A DNA stretch of 64,000 bases from Flavobacterium sp. PMTSA4 (GTDB lineage: Bacteria; Bacteroidota; Bacteroidia; Flavobacteriales; Flavobacteriaceae), in the NCBI RefSeq assembly GCF_032098525.1, contig NZ_CP134890.1, positions 1,116,001-1,180,000 of the forward strand, written 5' to 3'. Position numbers and translations under genes: made by a program. Under the pieces are notes generated by a model. That model did no database searches and had not been told where the DNA came from. It saw only the letters and a program-made list of their open reading frames with translations. Shown one piece after another: positions 26,158 to 34,059 of this stretch. Positions within the stretch are counted from its first letter, which is position 1. The number at the start of each line of letters is the position of its first letter.

Positions 26158-26797
26158 AGAAGGTTACAAAATCATTTTTATTGCTTTAGTTAGTTTTATC
26201 GCTGGGATTGTTCTAGTAGATAAGTTTATTGAAATTTCATGGCTAAAAATGGCTTTACAACTAGTGTTTTTGTTTTTACTGGTAATGATTTTACAATTTT
26301 TCAGAAATCCAAAAAGAGTTGTAGATATAGTAGAAAACAATATAATTGCTCCTGTTGATGGAAAAGTAGTTGTAATTGAAGAAGTTTATGAAGCTGAATA
26401 TTTTAAAGACAAAAGACTTCAAGTTTCTATCTTCATGTCGCCTATCAATGTACATGTTACACGTTATGCAATGAGTGGAAAAATAAACTTCAGTAAATAC
26501 CATCCAGGAAAATACTTAGTAGCTTGGCATCCAAAAGCTAGTACTGAAAACGAGAGAACAACAGTTGTTATTGAAAACAATGTTTTTGGTGAAATACTTT
26601 ATAGACAAATTGCTGGTGCGTTAGCAAAAAGAATTGTAAATTACGCAGAAGAAGGAATGCAAGTGATTCAAGGTGAAGATGCTGGATTTATAAAATTCGG
26701 TTCTAGAGTTGATTTATATCTACCGCTTGGAACTCAAATTAATGTAAAACTTAATCAAAAAGCAATTGGTGGAAAAACAATTATTGCTGTAAAATAA
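26147..26797 (+). CDS. psd: Phosphatidylserine decarboxylase (PSD-A type)
   Basis: Predicted 216 aa from the ATG at 26147, inside the end of cdsA; a TTG further upstream is an unlikely start. It converts phosphatidylserine to phosphatidylethanolamine. Two N-terminal membrane helices (about residues 9-27 and 34-51) are followed by the catalytic part: NNIIAPVDGKVV, the SIFMSPINVHVTRYAM block and FIKFGSRVDLYLP. The bond before Ser186 (Gly185-Ser186) is the expected self-cleavage site that produces the pyruvoyl group. The short length is typical of the archaeal/Bacteroidota form. Confidence 0.95.
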   Translation: MFHKEGYKIIFIALVSFIAGIVLVDKFIEISWLKMALQLVFLFLLVMILQFFRNPKRVVDIVENNIIAPVDGKVVVIEEVYEAEYFKDKRLQVSIFMSPINVHVTRYAMSGKINFSKYHPGKYLVAWHPKASTENERTTVVIENNVFGEILYRQIAGALAKRIVNYAEEGMQVIQGEDAGFIKFGSRVDLYLPLGTQINVKLNQKAIGGKTIIAVK

Positions 26798-26812
26798 AAC
26801 AATTAGACTTCT

Positions 26813-27079
26813 ATGTCTGAAAAAGATTTAGATACTAGATTTAACGAAGCTGTTGAAATTGCTTCTAAAATGTCGCAAGCATCTTTACCACAAGATGTTC
26901 AGTTAAGACTTTATGCTTATTACAAGCAAGCCACTATTGGTACATTAAGTTATAATTCAAATTCCAGTCTAGATTTAAGAAATGCATTCAAAACAAATGC
27001 ATGGATGCAGATTAGTCATATTTCTATTGATGAAGCTAAAGAATTGTATATTGAAATGATACATTCTCTGAAGAAATAA
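26813..27079 (+). CDS. Acyl-CoA-binding protein
   Basis: An 88-aa four-helix acyl-CoA-binding domain, the size of eukaryotic ACBP. Matching segments are the RLYAYYKQATIGTLSYNSN helix-turn, with the conserved YxxYKQAT, and the AWMQISHISIDEAKELYIEMI helix with the core tryptophan. ACBPs buffer and carry long-chain acyl-CoA. Sitting 15 bp after psd, it probably supports membrane lipid supply. ACBP is uncommon in bacteria in general but recurs in Flavobacteriia. Confidence 0.9.
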   Translation: MSEKDLDTRFNEAVEIASKMSQASLPQDVQLRLYAYYKQATIGTLSYNSNSSLDLRNAFKTNAWMQISHISIDEAKELYIEMIHSLKK

Positions 27080-27103
27080 ATCTAAAAAAATCATTCTAAA
27101 CTA

Positions 27104-27886
27104 ATGAAAAAAAAACAACTCCTTACCATTATATTTCTTGGTGGACTACTTGTTGTGAGTTGCAACAAAAAAAAACTTACCGAAGTAGTTGAAGTACCTT
27201 TACCTGCTGCTGAAGAAAAAATTACTATAGGATTACCGGAAGATGTTAGTGCAGCTGAAGGTCAATTTTCATTAAAAAAACTTCCTGACAATTACGAAGC
27301 CTTTGCGCCTAGTATTGGGGTTTTAACTATGGAAAACCACTATTCAAAACATTATTTAACTTATACAAACAATCTTAATAAACTGATTTCTGCAGACCAA
27401 ACATTAGTTGATTTGAGTATTGAAGATATTTTAAAAAAACTTGATTTAAATAATGAAGATTTGAGAAATAACGCTGGTGGTTATTATAATCATAGTTTGT
27501 TTTTCGAAAATCTTGCTGCAAAATCAAGCGGACAACCAAAAGATACTTTAGCTTCAGCAATAAACAGAGATTTTGGAAGTTTTGACCTTTTTAAAGCACA
27601 GTTTACTGAAGCTGCAGAAAGTCAATTTGGTTCAGGTTGGGCTTGGTTAATTGTAGATAAAACAGGTAAATTACAAATTACAAGCACACCAAATCAAGAC
27701 AATCCATTAATGCCAAAACAACTTATCACAGGAGCACCTATTTTAAACATTGATGTTTGGGAACATGCTTATTATTTAGATTATCAATACAAACGTAGAA
27801 GATATATTGATAGTTTTTATAAAGTCATTGATTGGAAAAAAGTTAATGAACGATTTGAAGAAGCTCTAAAAAATACAAAACCCTAA
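27104..27886 (+). CDS. Fe/Mn superoxide dismutase, lipoprotein form
   Basis: A 260-aa Fe/Mn superoxide dismutase that carries a lipoprotein signal (VVSC, Cys20) and a 40-residue linker, so it acts in the envelope rather than the cytoplasm. All four metal ligands are present: His79 (ENHYSKH), His130 (GGYYNH), Asp217 and His221 (DVWEHAYYLDY). NQDNPLM leans to the Mn or cambialistic group, but metal choice cannot be read safely. Basic residues after the Cys (NKKK) suggest it faces the periplasm. It is the last gene of the cluster and its stop codon lies in the terminator stem. Confidence 0.93.
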   Translation: MKKKQLLTIIFLGGLLVVSCNKKKLTEVVEVPLPAAEEKITIGLPEDVSAAEGQFSLKKLPDNYEAFAPSIGVLTMENHYSKHYLTYTNNLNKLISADQTLVDLSIEDILKKLDLNNEDLRNNAGGYYNHSLFFENLAAKSSGQPKDTLASAINRDFGSFDLFKAQFTEAAESQFGSGWAWLIVDKTGKLQITSTPNQDNPLMPKQLITGAPILNIDVWEHAYYLDYQYKRRRYIDSFYKVIDWKKVNERFEEALKNTKP

Positions 27887-27911
27887 CATAAAGTTAGGGT
27901 TTGTTTTTTTT
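27877..27911. terminator. Terminator between the superoxide dismutase gene and pepO
   Basis: Stem CCCTAAC with GTTAGGG plus flanking A-T pairs and a T run on the plus strand. The dismutase stop codon (27884-27886) is in the left arm; the hairpin also touches the 3' end of the convergent protease gene. Confidence 0.88.
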
Positions 27912-29949
27912 ACCAAATAACAACTCGCTTATCGTCCGGTCTTCGCATTTTACTTCCAGGTTTTATACCAAAAGCTTCATAAAACTCAGGCATATTTTGC
28001 AACGGACCATTTATTCTATATTTTGCTGGTGAATGCACATCTGTCAACAGTTGTTGTGCTAACGATTCTGTTTTGATATTAACCATCCAAGCGTAAGCAT
28101 ATCCTAAAAAGAAACGTTTCTCAGGTGATAATCCACTGATAACTTCTTTATTTTTATATTGTACTGTTTTCTTAAACGCTTCAAATCCCATAACAATTCC
28201 TCCTAAGTCAGCAATATTTTCTCCTTGAGTTGCATCGCCATTTACAAATTTCCCAGGCAAGGCTTCATATTCGTTAAATTGTTCGACAATTAACTTGGTT
28301 TTCTCTTTAAATTTTTTCAAATCTTCTTCTGTCCACCAATTGTTTAAATTTCCTTTTTCGTCGTATTGACTTCCTTGATCGTCAAAACCATGCGTTAATT
28401 CATGACCAAAAGTTGAACCACCAATAATACTATATAAAATTGCATCATCTGGCATTCTTCCTTCAAAACCTGGAACTAAAATATTACAACCTGGAACACA
28501 AATTTCGTTATTACTTGGATTATAGTAAGCATTATAAGTTTGAGGATACATTCCCCATTCTGTTCTGTCAACTGGTTTTCCGAATTTAGAAATCATATCA
28601 TTAATTGTCCATACATTAACAGCTTTTACATTTTCCAAATACGTTTTTCTATTAATATTTATACTACTCAAATCCTTCCATTTATCAGGATAACCAACTT
28701 TCATAACAATTTTACTTAGCTTGAAAAGTGCTTTTTTCTTAGTTTCTTCACTCATCCAATCTAACTTTTTGATTCGTTCAGCATATACATCACGAACATT
28801 ATTTCCAATTTCAAGAAGTTTTTCTTTAGATCCTTTTGGCAGGTATTCTTTAACATAAATTTGTCCTATCAATTCTCCTAAAGCACCATCCGTTTGTTCA
28901 ACAATTCTTTTCCAACGTGGTTTTTGTTCTTTAACACCACTCATAACTGTTGAAAAGAAATAGAAGTTTTGTTTTTCAAAATCAGAACTTAAATATCCAG
29001 CATAAGTATCAAGTAATTGCCATTCTAAATACGTTTTCCAATCCGAAATAGAATAACTTTTAATCATTTGATTTAATGCTTTATAAAACTCAGGTTGACC
29101 AATAATTAAAGTATCTACATTTTTTAAACCCATTGAAGATGTTACTGATTTCCAATCAATATTTGGAGTTGAAGCAGAAAATGTTTCAAGACTCATTTTA
29201 TTATAATTCGCTATCGGATCACGCAGTGCTTCAAGTTTTCTAGAATTTTTGGCCATTTCGGTTTCCATTTTCATAATAACCGATGCTTTTTGTTCGGCTT
29301 CATTTTTTGAATAACCTGAAAGTTCTGCCATTGCTTGTAAATGTTTCACATATTCATTTCTGATGTTTACGGTTTCATTATCTGTATTAAAGTAATAATC
29401 TCGATTACCTAAAGTCAATCCTCCTTGACCTAAAAACACTGCATATTTATCACTTATTTTATCATCTTGTCCAACATATAAAGAAAAAGCAGGATTGGCA
29501 CCAATGGTATGCAGATGAGAAATTGATGCAATTACTGAAGGAATATCATTAATTGCTTTTATTTTATTTATTTCCTCTTTTAAAGGAGATAATCCTAATT
29601 TATCAATTGTAACGGTATCCATTCCAGCAGCGTAAAAATCACCTATTTTTTGTTCATTACTTCCTTTTTTGGCATCAGTCATTTTTGCCGATTTTTCACA
29701 AATCTGTTTTATTTGAGCATTGATAGTATCGCCAATAGTTCTGAAAATACCATTACTTCTTTCGCTTGCAGGAATTGGGTTTTGTTTAAACCAATTACCA
29801 TTTGCATACATAAAAAAGTCGTCATTTGGATTAACAGTTGTGTCACGATGCGTAATGATTGGATCTTCTTGAGAAGTTTCTTTTTTTGAACAACTAATAA
29901 TTGAAAAAGTTGTTAGCAATAAAAAGATACTCATTTTAAAATATTTCAT
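27910..29949 (-). CDS. M13 family metallopeptidase (PepO/neprilysin-like) lipoprotein
   Basis: A 679-aa lipoprotein endopeptidase (IISC, Cys20). The N-terminal M13 domain (about residues 35-410, opening DFFMYANGNWFKQNPIP) covers a catalytic domain with zinc motif HELTH (His516 and His520) and the third-ligand motif ENIADLGG (Glu577). The C-terminus ends in VVIW; the terminal Trp-containing tail is a family hallmark. It should cut short peptides in the periplasm or at the surface. It is monocistronic and converges on the dismutase gene. A TA-n3-TTTG box lies about 35 bp upstream. Confidence 0.95.
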   Translation of the reverse strand: MKYFKMSIFLLLTTFSIISCSKKETSQEDPIITHRDTTVNPNDDFFMYANGNWFKQNPIPASERSNGIFRTIGDTINAQIKQICEKSAKMTDAKKGSNEQKIGDFYAAGMDTVTIDKLGLSPLKEEINKIKAINDIPSVIASISHLHTIGANPAFSLYVGQDDKISDKYAVFLGQGGLTLGNRDYYFNTDNETVNIRNEYVKHLQAMAELSGYSKNEAEQKASVIMKMETEMAKNSRKLEALRDPIANYNKMSLETFSASTPNIDWKSVTSSMGLKNVDTLIIGQPEFYKALNQMIKSYSISDWKTYLEWQLLDTYAGYLSSDFEKQNFYFFSTVMSGVKEQKPRWKRIVEQTDGALGELIGQIYVKEYLPKGSKEKLLEIGNNVRDVYAERIKKLDWMSEETKKKALFKLSKIVMKVGYPDKWKDLSSININRKTYLENVKAVNVWTINDMISKFGKPVDRTEWGMYPQTYNAYYNPSNNEICVPGCNILVPGFEGRMPDDAILYSIIGGSTFGHELTHGFDDQGSQYDEKGNLNNWWTEEDLKKFKEKTKLIVEQFNEYEALPGKFVNGDATQGENIADLGGIVMGFEAFKKTVQYKNKEVISGLSPEKRFFLGYAYAWMVNIKTESLAQQLLTDVHSPAKYRINGPLQNMPEFYEAFGIKPGSKMRRPDDKRVVIW

Positions 29950-30016
29950 AATTCTTAAGGTTTGTTTTTAATATATAGTTGCAAATTATAAAATTAAATG
30001 CAATTACTTTTATTTC

Positions 30017-30052
30017 AAAAAAAACGCTTCAAAATATTGAAGCGCTTTTTTA
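30017..30052. terminator. Terminator after the small Cys/Lys-rich gene
   Basis: Stem CGCTTCAA with TTGAAGCG, flanked by A and T runs so that it can act on both strands; it serves the minus-strand gene at 30070. Confidence 0.88.
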
Positions 30053-30069
30053 GATATTTAATAAATAAT

Positions 30070-30270
30070 TTATGATTTGCTTTCTGCTGCTTTCTTTGCA
30101 GCACAACATCCAGCTTTTTTCTCGCTAGAACATTCTTTTTTCTCAGTAGATGTAGTAGTTTGTTCTGTTTTAGCTTTTTTCTTTTTTTGTTTTGGTTCTC
30201 CAGTTGAAGCATTTGCTGACATTGTAAACATCAAAGCTACAACAGCCAAAGTAGAAACTAATTTTTTCAT
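30070..30270 (-). CDS. Small secreted Lys/Cys-rich protein, 66 aa
   Basis: A Sec signal peptide (MKKLVSTLAVVALMFTMSANA) precedes a mature part of about 45 residues made almost wholly of Lys, Glu, Thr, Ser and Ala with three cysteines (EKKECSSEKKAGCCAAKK). It has its own full promoter (30312-30340) and terminator, strong evidence that it is a real and probably well-expressed gene. The Cys cluster could bind metal or react with thiols; this is inference. No family is recognised. Another frame overlapping this region is a shadow. Confidence 0.75.
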   Translation of the reverse strand: MKKLVSTLAVVALMFTMSANASTGEPKQKKKKAKTEQTTTSTEKKECSSEKKAGCCAAKKAAESKS

Positions 30271-30311
30271 TTTTATATAATTTTAGAGTTTTTAGAAACA
30301 TTATTGTTAAT

Positions 30312-30340
30312 CAAAAGTATGTTTTATTTTAAAACATCAA
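30312..30340 (-). promoter_or_regulatory. Promoter of the small Lys/Cys-rich gene
   Basis: Minus-strand TTG (30338-30340), 18-bp spacer, TACTTTTG (30312-30319): full Bacteroidota promoter form. Confidence 0.65.
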
Positions 30341-30422
30341 AATTAATTAACATTTTTTTTCACTTCATAAAATTCAATTTACCTGCATAATTCAACATTC
30401 ATTGAACATAGATTCAGTATTA

Positions 30423-30725
30423 CTAATTACTTCTGTCTGTAATTATTTTAATAATCTCATCTTTAGATAACACTCCTGATTGTCGCCATAATTGTTTACC
30501 ATTTTGATACAACATCATCGTTGGAACACCACGAACTTGTTGCATTGATGCTAACTCTTGGTTTTTATCTACGTCTATTTTTATGATTGAAACCTTTTCA
30601 CCTAAACTATCTTTTACTTCTTTTAAAATTGGTGCAAGCATTTTACATGGTCCGCACCAAGTAGCAAAAAAATCAATCAAAACTGGTTTTTCAGAATTAA
30701 TAATATTTTGAAAACTACTATTCAT
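30423..30725 (-). CDS. Thioredoxin
   Basis: Predicted 100 aa with the active site WCGPC (Cys24, Cys27) and cis-Pro loop GVPT; short but complete thioredoxin fold. I start it at the ATG at 30725, which overlaps the end of the DUF2892 gene by 8 bp; an ATG eight codons upstream is possible. As the last gene of the sulfane-sulfur operon it could reduce persulfides on the rhodanese cysteine or on proteins, which is an inference from context. Confidence 0.93.
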   Translation of the reverse strand: MNSSFQNIINSEKPVLIDFFATWCGPCKMLAPILKEVKDSLGEKVSIIKIDVDKNQELASMQQVRGVPTMMLYQNGKQLWRQSGVLSKDEIIKIITDRSN

Positions 30726-30921
30726 TTTTAGTTGATTTATATGAAACATTACATCCGTTTGGACTACAACCCAAATTAAAAACAGCTTGAATCATAAAGA
30801 ATATTCCAAATACAATAAAAAACCATTCATGAGTTATGTAAGCATTGTAAAAAAGAAACAATGCCAACGCAATTCTAAAAAATCGCATAAAATGCCAATT
30901 ATTGAACAGAATATTTTTCAT
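30718..30921 (-). CDS. DUF2892 (YgaP-like) small membrane protein
   Basis: A 67-aa protein with two close membrane helices (about residues 12-30 and 33-50) and a short cytoplasmic tail that carries GCSPNGC. This is the DUF2892 domain, which in E. coli YgaP is the membrane anchor of a rhodanese. The ATG at 30921 overlaps the stop of the CstB-like gene by one base (TAATG), so they are translationally coupled. The Cys pair may accept sulfur from the neighbouring rhodanese; this is inference. Confidence 0.85.
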   Translation of the reverse strand: MKNILFNNWHFMRFFRIALALFLFYNAYITHEWFFIVFGIFFMIQAVFNLGCSPNGCNVSYKSTKNE

Positions 30922-32327
30922 TATTTTAGTGTAGATGGGCAAACGTAATTTGTTGTTTTAATTCCAGTATTTTTAATAGCCGAAAATCCTCCAAGAACAT
31001 TTATAACATTATGATATCCACGAGCTTTTAAAATTGAAGCTGCAATAACTGAACGATAACCACCAGCACAATGTAGATAAAATTCTTCTTCTTTTGGAAA
31101 CTCAGCAATATGGTCGTTTATAAAATCTAAAGGCGTAGATGGAACATCAACTATATGCTCTGAAAGGTATTCACCTGGTTTTCTAACATCGAAAACTTTA
31201 GCATTTTCGTTTATTTTTTCTTCCAATGTTTCAGCTGAAACCGACTCAAGTGTATCATATTCAAGACCTGCTTTTTTCCAAGTTTCAAAACCACCATCTA
31301 AATAACCAATGGTATTATCATAACCAACTCTCGCTAATCGAGTGATGGTTTCTTCTTCTCTTCCAATTGGAGTTACCAATAAAATAGGTTGCTTATAATC
31401 CAAAATTAAAGCACCAACCCATGGAGCAAAACCACCATCAATTCCAATAAAAATTGATTTTGGAATGTGTCCTTTTTCAAAATCATTTTGATGACGAACA
31501 TCAAGAATTAAAGCATCGGTTTCATTGGCAACTACTTCGAATGTCTTAGCGTCAAATGGTTTAGCTTCATTTATTATGTTTTCAACGTTTTGATAGCCTT
31601 CTTTATTCAATTTAACATTCATTGGAAAATAAGCTGGCGGAGGTAATAAACCATCCGTAACTTCTTTTACAAATTCTTCTTTAGTCATATTTTCTCTTAG
31701 AGCATAATTAGTTGCTTTTTGTTCACCAATACTTCCAACAGTTTCTTTGCTTAAATTTTTTCCACAAGCACTTCCTGCTCCATGTGCAGGATATACTATC
31801 ACATCATCGGCAAGTGTCATTACTTTGTTTCGCAAACTATCAAATAATAATCCTGCTAATTGTTCTTGTGTCATATGCGCAGCTTTTTGGGCTAAATCTG
31901 GACGACCAACATCACCAAGGAATAAAGTATCACCACTAAAAAGAGCATAATCTTTGCCGTTTTTATCTTTCAATAAATAACATGAACTTTCCATTGTATG
32001 TCCAGGTGTATGAAGCAAAGTGATTGTTATATCACCCAACTGAAATACTTCACCATCTTTAGCAATATGTGCCTTAAAAGAAGGATTCGCATTAGGTCCA
32101 AAAACAATTGGCGCACCTGTTTTTTCAGCAAGAGTAACATGTCCAGAAACAAAATCTGCATGGAAATGAGTTTCAAAAATGTATTTTATTTTTGCGTTAT
32201 CAGCATTTGCTTTGTCTAAATAAGGTTGCACTTCACGCAAAGGATCAATAATAGCAACTTCGCCATTACTTTCGATATAATAAGCACCTTGTGCTAAACA
32301 TCCAGTATATATTTGTTCTATTTTCAT
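30921..32327 (-). CDS. CstB-like persulfide dioxygenase-rhodanese fusion
   Basis: A 468-aa cytoplasmic three-domain protein. Residues 1-240: metallo-beta-lactamase fold of persulfide dioxygenase (ETHE1) type with HFHADF (His54, His56, Asp58), TPGH (His110) and SGDTLF (Asp133); the DH of di-zinc enzymes is DF, as expected for a single-iron site. Residues 265-355: rhodanese fold whose active loop (VTPIGRE, 318-324) lacks Cys, a pseudo-rhodanese. Residues 365-460: active rhodanese with Cys420 in HCAGGYRS. This order matches staphylococcal CstB, which oxidises low-molecular-weight persulfides to thiosulfate. It heads an operon with DUF2892 and thioredoxin genes, with a dyad operator upstream. Confidence 0.9.
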   Translation of the reverse strand: MKIEQIYTGCLAQGAYYIESNGEVAIIDPLREVQPYLDKANADNAKIKYIFETHFHADFVSGHVTLAEKTGAPIVFGPNANPSFKAHIAKDGEVFQLGDITITLLHTPGHTMESSCYLLKDKNGKDYALFSGDTLFLGDVGRPDLAQKAAHMTQEQLAGLLFDSLRNKVMTLADDVIVYPAHGAGSACGKNLSKETVGSIGEQKATNYALRENMTKEEFVKEVTDGLLPPPAYFPMNVKLNKEGYQNVENIINEAKPFDAKTFEVVANETDALILDVRHQNDFEKGHIPKSIFIGIDGGFAPWVGALILDYKQPILLVTPIGREEETITRLARVGYDNTIGYLDGGFETWKKAGLEYDTLESVSAETLEEKINENAKVFDVRKPGEYLSEHIVDVPSTPLDFINDHIAEFPKEEEFYLHCAGGYRSVIAASILKARGYHNVINVLGGFSAIKNTGIKTTNYVCPSTLK

Positions 32328-32351
32328 AATTAGTTGTTTTTAATTTTAATA

Positions 32352-32396
32352 CAAATTTAAAGTATATATTAATGCTGTTCAGTAACCTTTGTTACT
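32352..32396 (-). promoter_or_regulatory. Promoter and operator of the CstB-like operon
   Basis: The minus-strand -7 box TAAATTTG is at 32352-32359. A perfect dyad AGTAAC-cttt-GTTACT lies at 32381-32396, centred 36.5 bp from the G of TTTG, near -41, the class II activator position for Crp/Fnr proteins. No TTG -33 is present where the dyad sits, as expected for an activator-dependent promoter. Confidence 0.65.
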
Positions 32397-32404
32397 TTTA
32401 AGAT

Positions 32405-33208
32405 TTATTTCAGAAATACTTCTTTTATAATAATATAGATTCCCATAGCTAAAACAAAATAGCCAAAACCTGTTTTTAGCTTCGTTGCGGTAACTTTTTT
32501 AGAAAAAATATTTCCAATTATTACTCCAATTATTGAGCAAAAAGTAAAAATTAGTAAAAGCTTCCAATCGATAACTTGATTAGTACTTAAATCGCCCAAA
32601 AAACCTATTAAGGACTGAATTGCTACAATGAATAAAGAAGTTCCAACTGCAGTTTTCATTGGTGTTTTTACTAAAAAAAGTAAGGCTGGAATAATTAAAA
32701 ATCCACCGCCAGCACCAACAAAACCAGCAACAAGTCCGATTGTTAAGCCTTGAAGAAAAATACTTCCATAATTTAATTTTCCATCTTGCTTTATAGTATT
32801 TTCATCTATGGGTTTAATCATTCGTATAGCTGCTAAAATCATGACAACTGCAAAAACCAACATGATTAAAACCGATTTATGCAACGTAAATAATTCTGTA
32901 TCAAAAATCACTTCCGGCAAAGATGGAACAATGTATTTACGAGTGATAAAAACCGAAATAACCGTTGGTATTCCAAAAAGGAATACTTTTTTAAAGTCAA
33001 CTAATTTTTGATTGGCTTTTTGAACACCTCCAAATAAAGCTGTAGAACCAACTGCAAAAAGTGAATAAGCCGTTGCAAGAACAGGTTCAATTCCCATAAC
33101 GTATGCTAAAATAGGTACGGATAAAATAGAACCACCGCTACCAATTAACCCCATTACAATTCCAACAAAAACAGCCAAAACATAACCAACAATTTGAGAA
33201 CTTTCCAT
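32405..33208 (-). CDS. TauE/SafE family sulfite/organosulfur exporter
   Basis: A 267-aa protein with about eight membrane helices and the family glycine signatures GLIGSGGSILSVPIL (near residue 21) and AGFVGAGGGFLIIPALL (near 160), each at the front of a repeat half. TauE/SafE proteins move sulfite, sulfonates or related anions. Placed between the Crp-type regulator and the CstB-like gene, it would export sulfite or thiosulfate made by persulfide oxidation, as proposed for the cst locus. It has its own promoter with a dyad operator and lies 77 bp before the CstB-like gene's ATG. Confidence 0.9.
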   Translation of the reverse strand: MESSQIVGYVLAVFVGIVMGLIGSGGSILSVPILAYVMGIEPVLATAYSLFAVGSTALFGGVQKANQKLVDFKKVFLFGIPTVISVFITRKYIVPSLPEVIFDTELFTLHKSVLIMLVFAVVMILAAIRMIKPIDENTIKQDGKLNYGSIFLQGLTIGLVAGFVGAGGGFLIIPALLFLVKTPMKTAVGTSLFIVAIQSLIGFLGDLSTNQVIDWKLLLIFTFCSIIGVIIGNIFSKKVTATKLKTGFGYFVLAMGIYIIIKEVFLK

Positions 33209-33227
33209 TTATTTAATTTTTCTTGTG

Positions 33228-33272
33228 CAAAGATTATTAAAATACATCAGTTGGTTTGCAACATTTGTTACT
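33228..33272 (-). promoter_or_regulatory. Promoter and operator of the TauE/SafE gene
   Basis: A TA-n3-TTTG box (33228-33236, TAATCTTTG on the minus strand) and a dyad at 33257-33272 (TGCAAC-attt-GTTACT on the plus strand). It matches the operator before the CstB-like gene at 13 of 16 bases, and its centre is again 36.5 bp from the G of TTTG. It overlaps the stop codon of the regulator gene. Confidence 0.6.
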
Positions 33273-33903
33273 AACGAGAAAGCATTTCAATTGAAGCACG
33301 ATGCAACTTTATTTTGCCTTTGTTTTCTAAAGCCTTCAACAATCTTGAAACAACAACTCTTGATGTATGTAAATCATAGGCTATTTCCTGATGTGTATTT
33401 TTAATATCTGATGAAGAATTTATTTTTGTTTTATCAATTAAATACTTCATTAATCGTTCTTCCATATTCATGAATGCTAAGTTGTCAATTGCCGACAGCA
33501 TTTCTTTCAAACGATTGTTATAACTGTTAAAAACAAAATTGCGCCATGATTTGTATTTTCCTAGCCAATCTTCCATATAATTTACGGGTATCATAACAAC
33601 TTGTCCTTTTGTTTCTGCTACTGCACGAATTTCACTTTTAGTATCACCAATACAACACGCCATCGTCATTGCACAAGTGTCGCCTTTTTCAATGAAGTAA
33701 AGAAGTAATTCGCCTTCATCAAAGTCTTCTCTTAAAATTTTTATAGCACCCGAAATTAAAAGAGGCATCTTCTTGATGTAATCTCCAAAATCAATTAAAA
33801 CATCATTTTCATTAAACTCTCTTAATGTGGCAACCTTTGAAATTTCATCAATTAGATTTGATTCAAAAAAGGCACCATAGGTTTGTTGTAGTAATTCTTT
33901 CAT
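33271..33903 (-). CDS. Crp/Fnr family transcriptional regulator
   Basis: A 210-aa regulator: a cNMP-binding-like beta-barrel (about residues 20-115), a dimer helix (120-145) and a winged helix-turn-helix (about 170-200, THQEIAYDLHTSRVVVSRLLKALE). The effector pocket lacks the usual cAMP Arg/Ser pattern and instead has Cys77, Cys83 and Cys84 (CAMTMACC), which suggests thiol or persulfide sensing (inference). The gene ends on the operator of the TauE/SafE gene. No copy of the operator was found before its own start. It is divergent from porX across 200 bp. Confidence 0.9.
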   Translation of the reverse strand: MKELLQQTYGAFFESNLIDEISKVATLREFNENDVLIDFGDYIKKMPLLISGAIKILREDFDEGELLLYFIEKGDTCAMTMACCIGDTKSEIRAVAETKGQVVMIPVNYMEDWLGKYKSWRNFVFNSYNNRLKEMLSAIDNLAFMNMEERLMKYLIDKTKINSSSDIKNTHQEIAYDLHTSRVVVSRLLKALENKGKIKLHRASIEMLSR

Positions 33904-34051
33904 TTAAAATAAAAACTTATGAAATGTAAATTTCGATAAAATTGATTGAAAAAACATGTATTTAGAAAAGTTTACCAATAAATTTATTTATAAAAATCTA
34001 AAGTCGTTAATATATCGTTAAATGTTAAAAAATAATTCTAATCTTTTATAC

Positions 34052-34059
34052 TAATTTTG
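34052..34059 (+). promoter_or_regulatory. Promoter -7 box of porX
   Basis: TAATTTTG. Upstream lie CGTTAA (34005-34010), CGTTAA (34016-34021) and TGTTAA (34023-34028), the first two 11 bp apart, possibly regulator half-sites. Confidence 0.5.
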
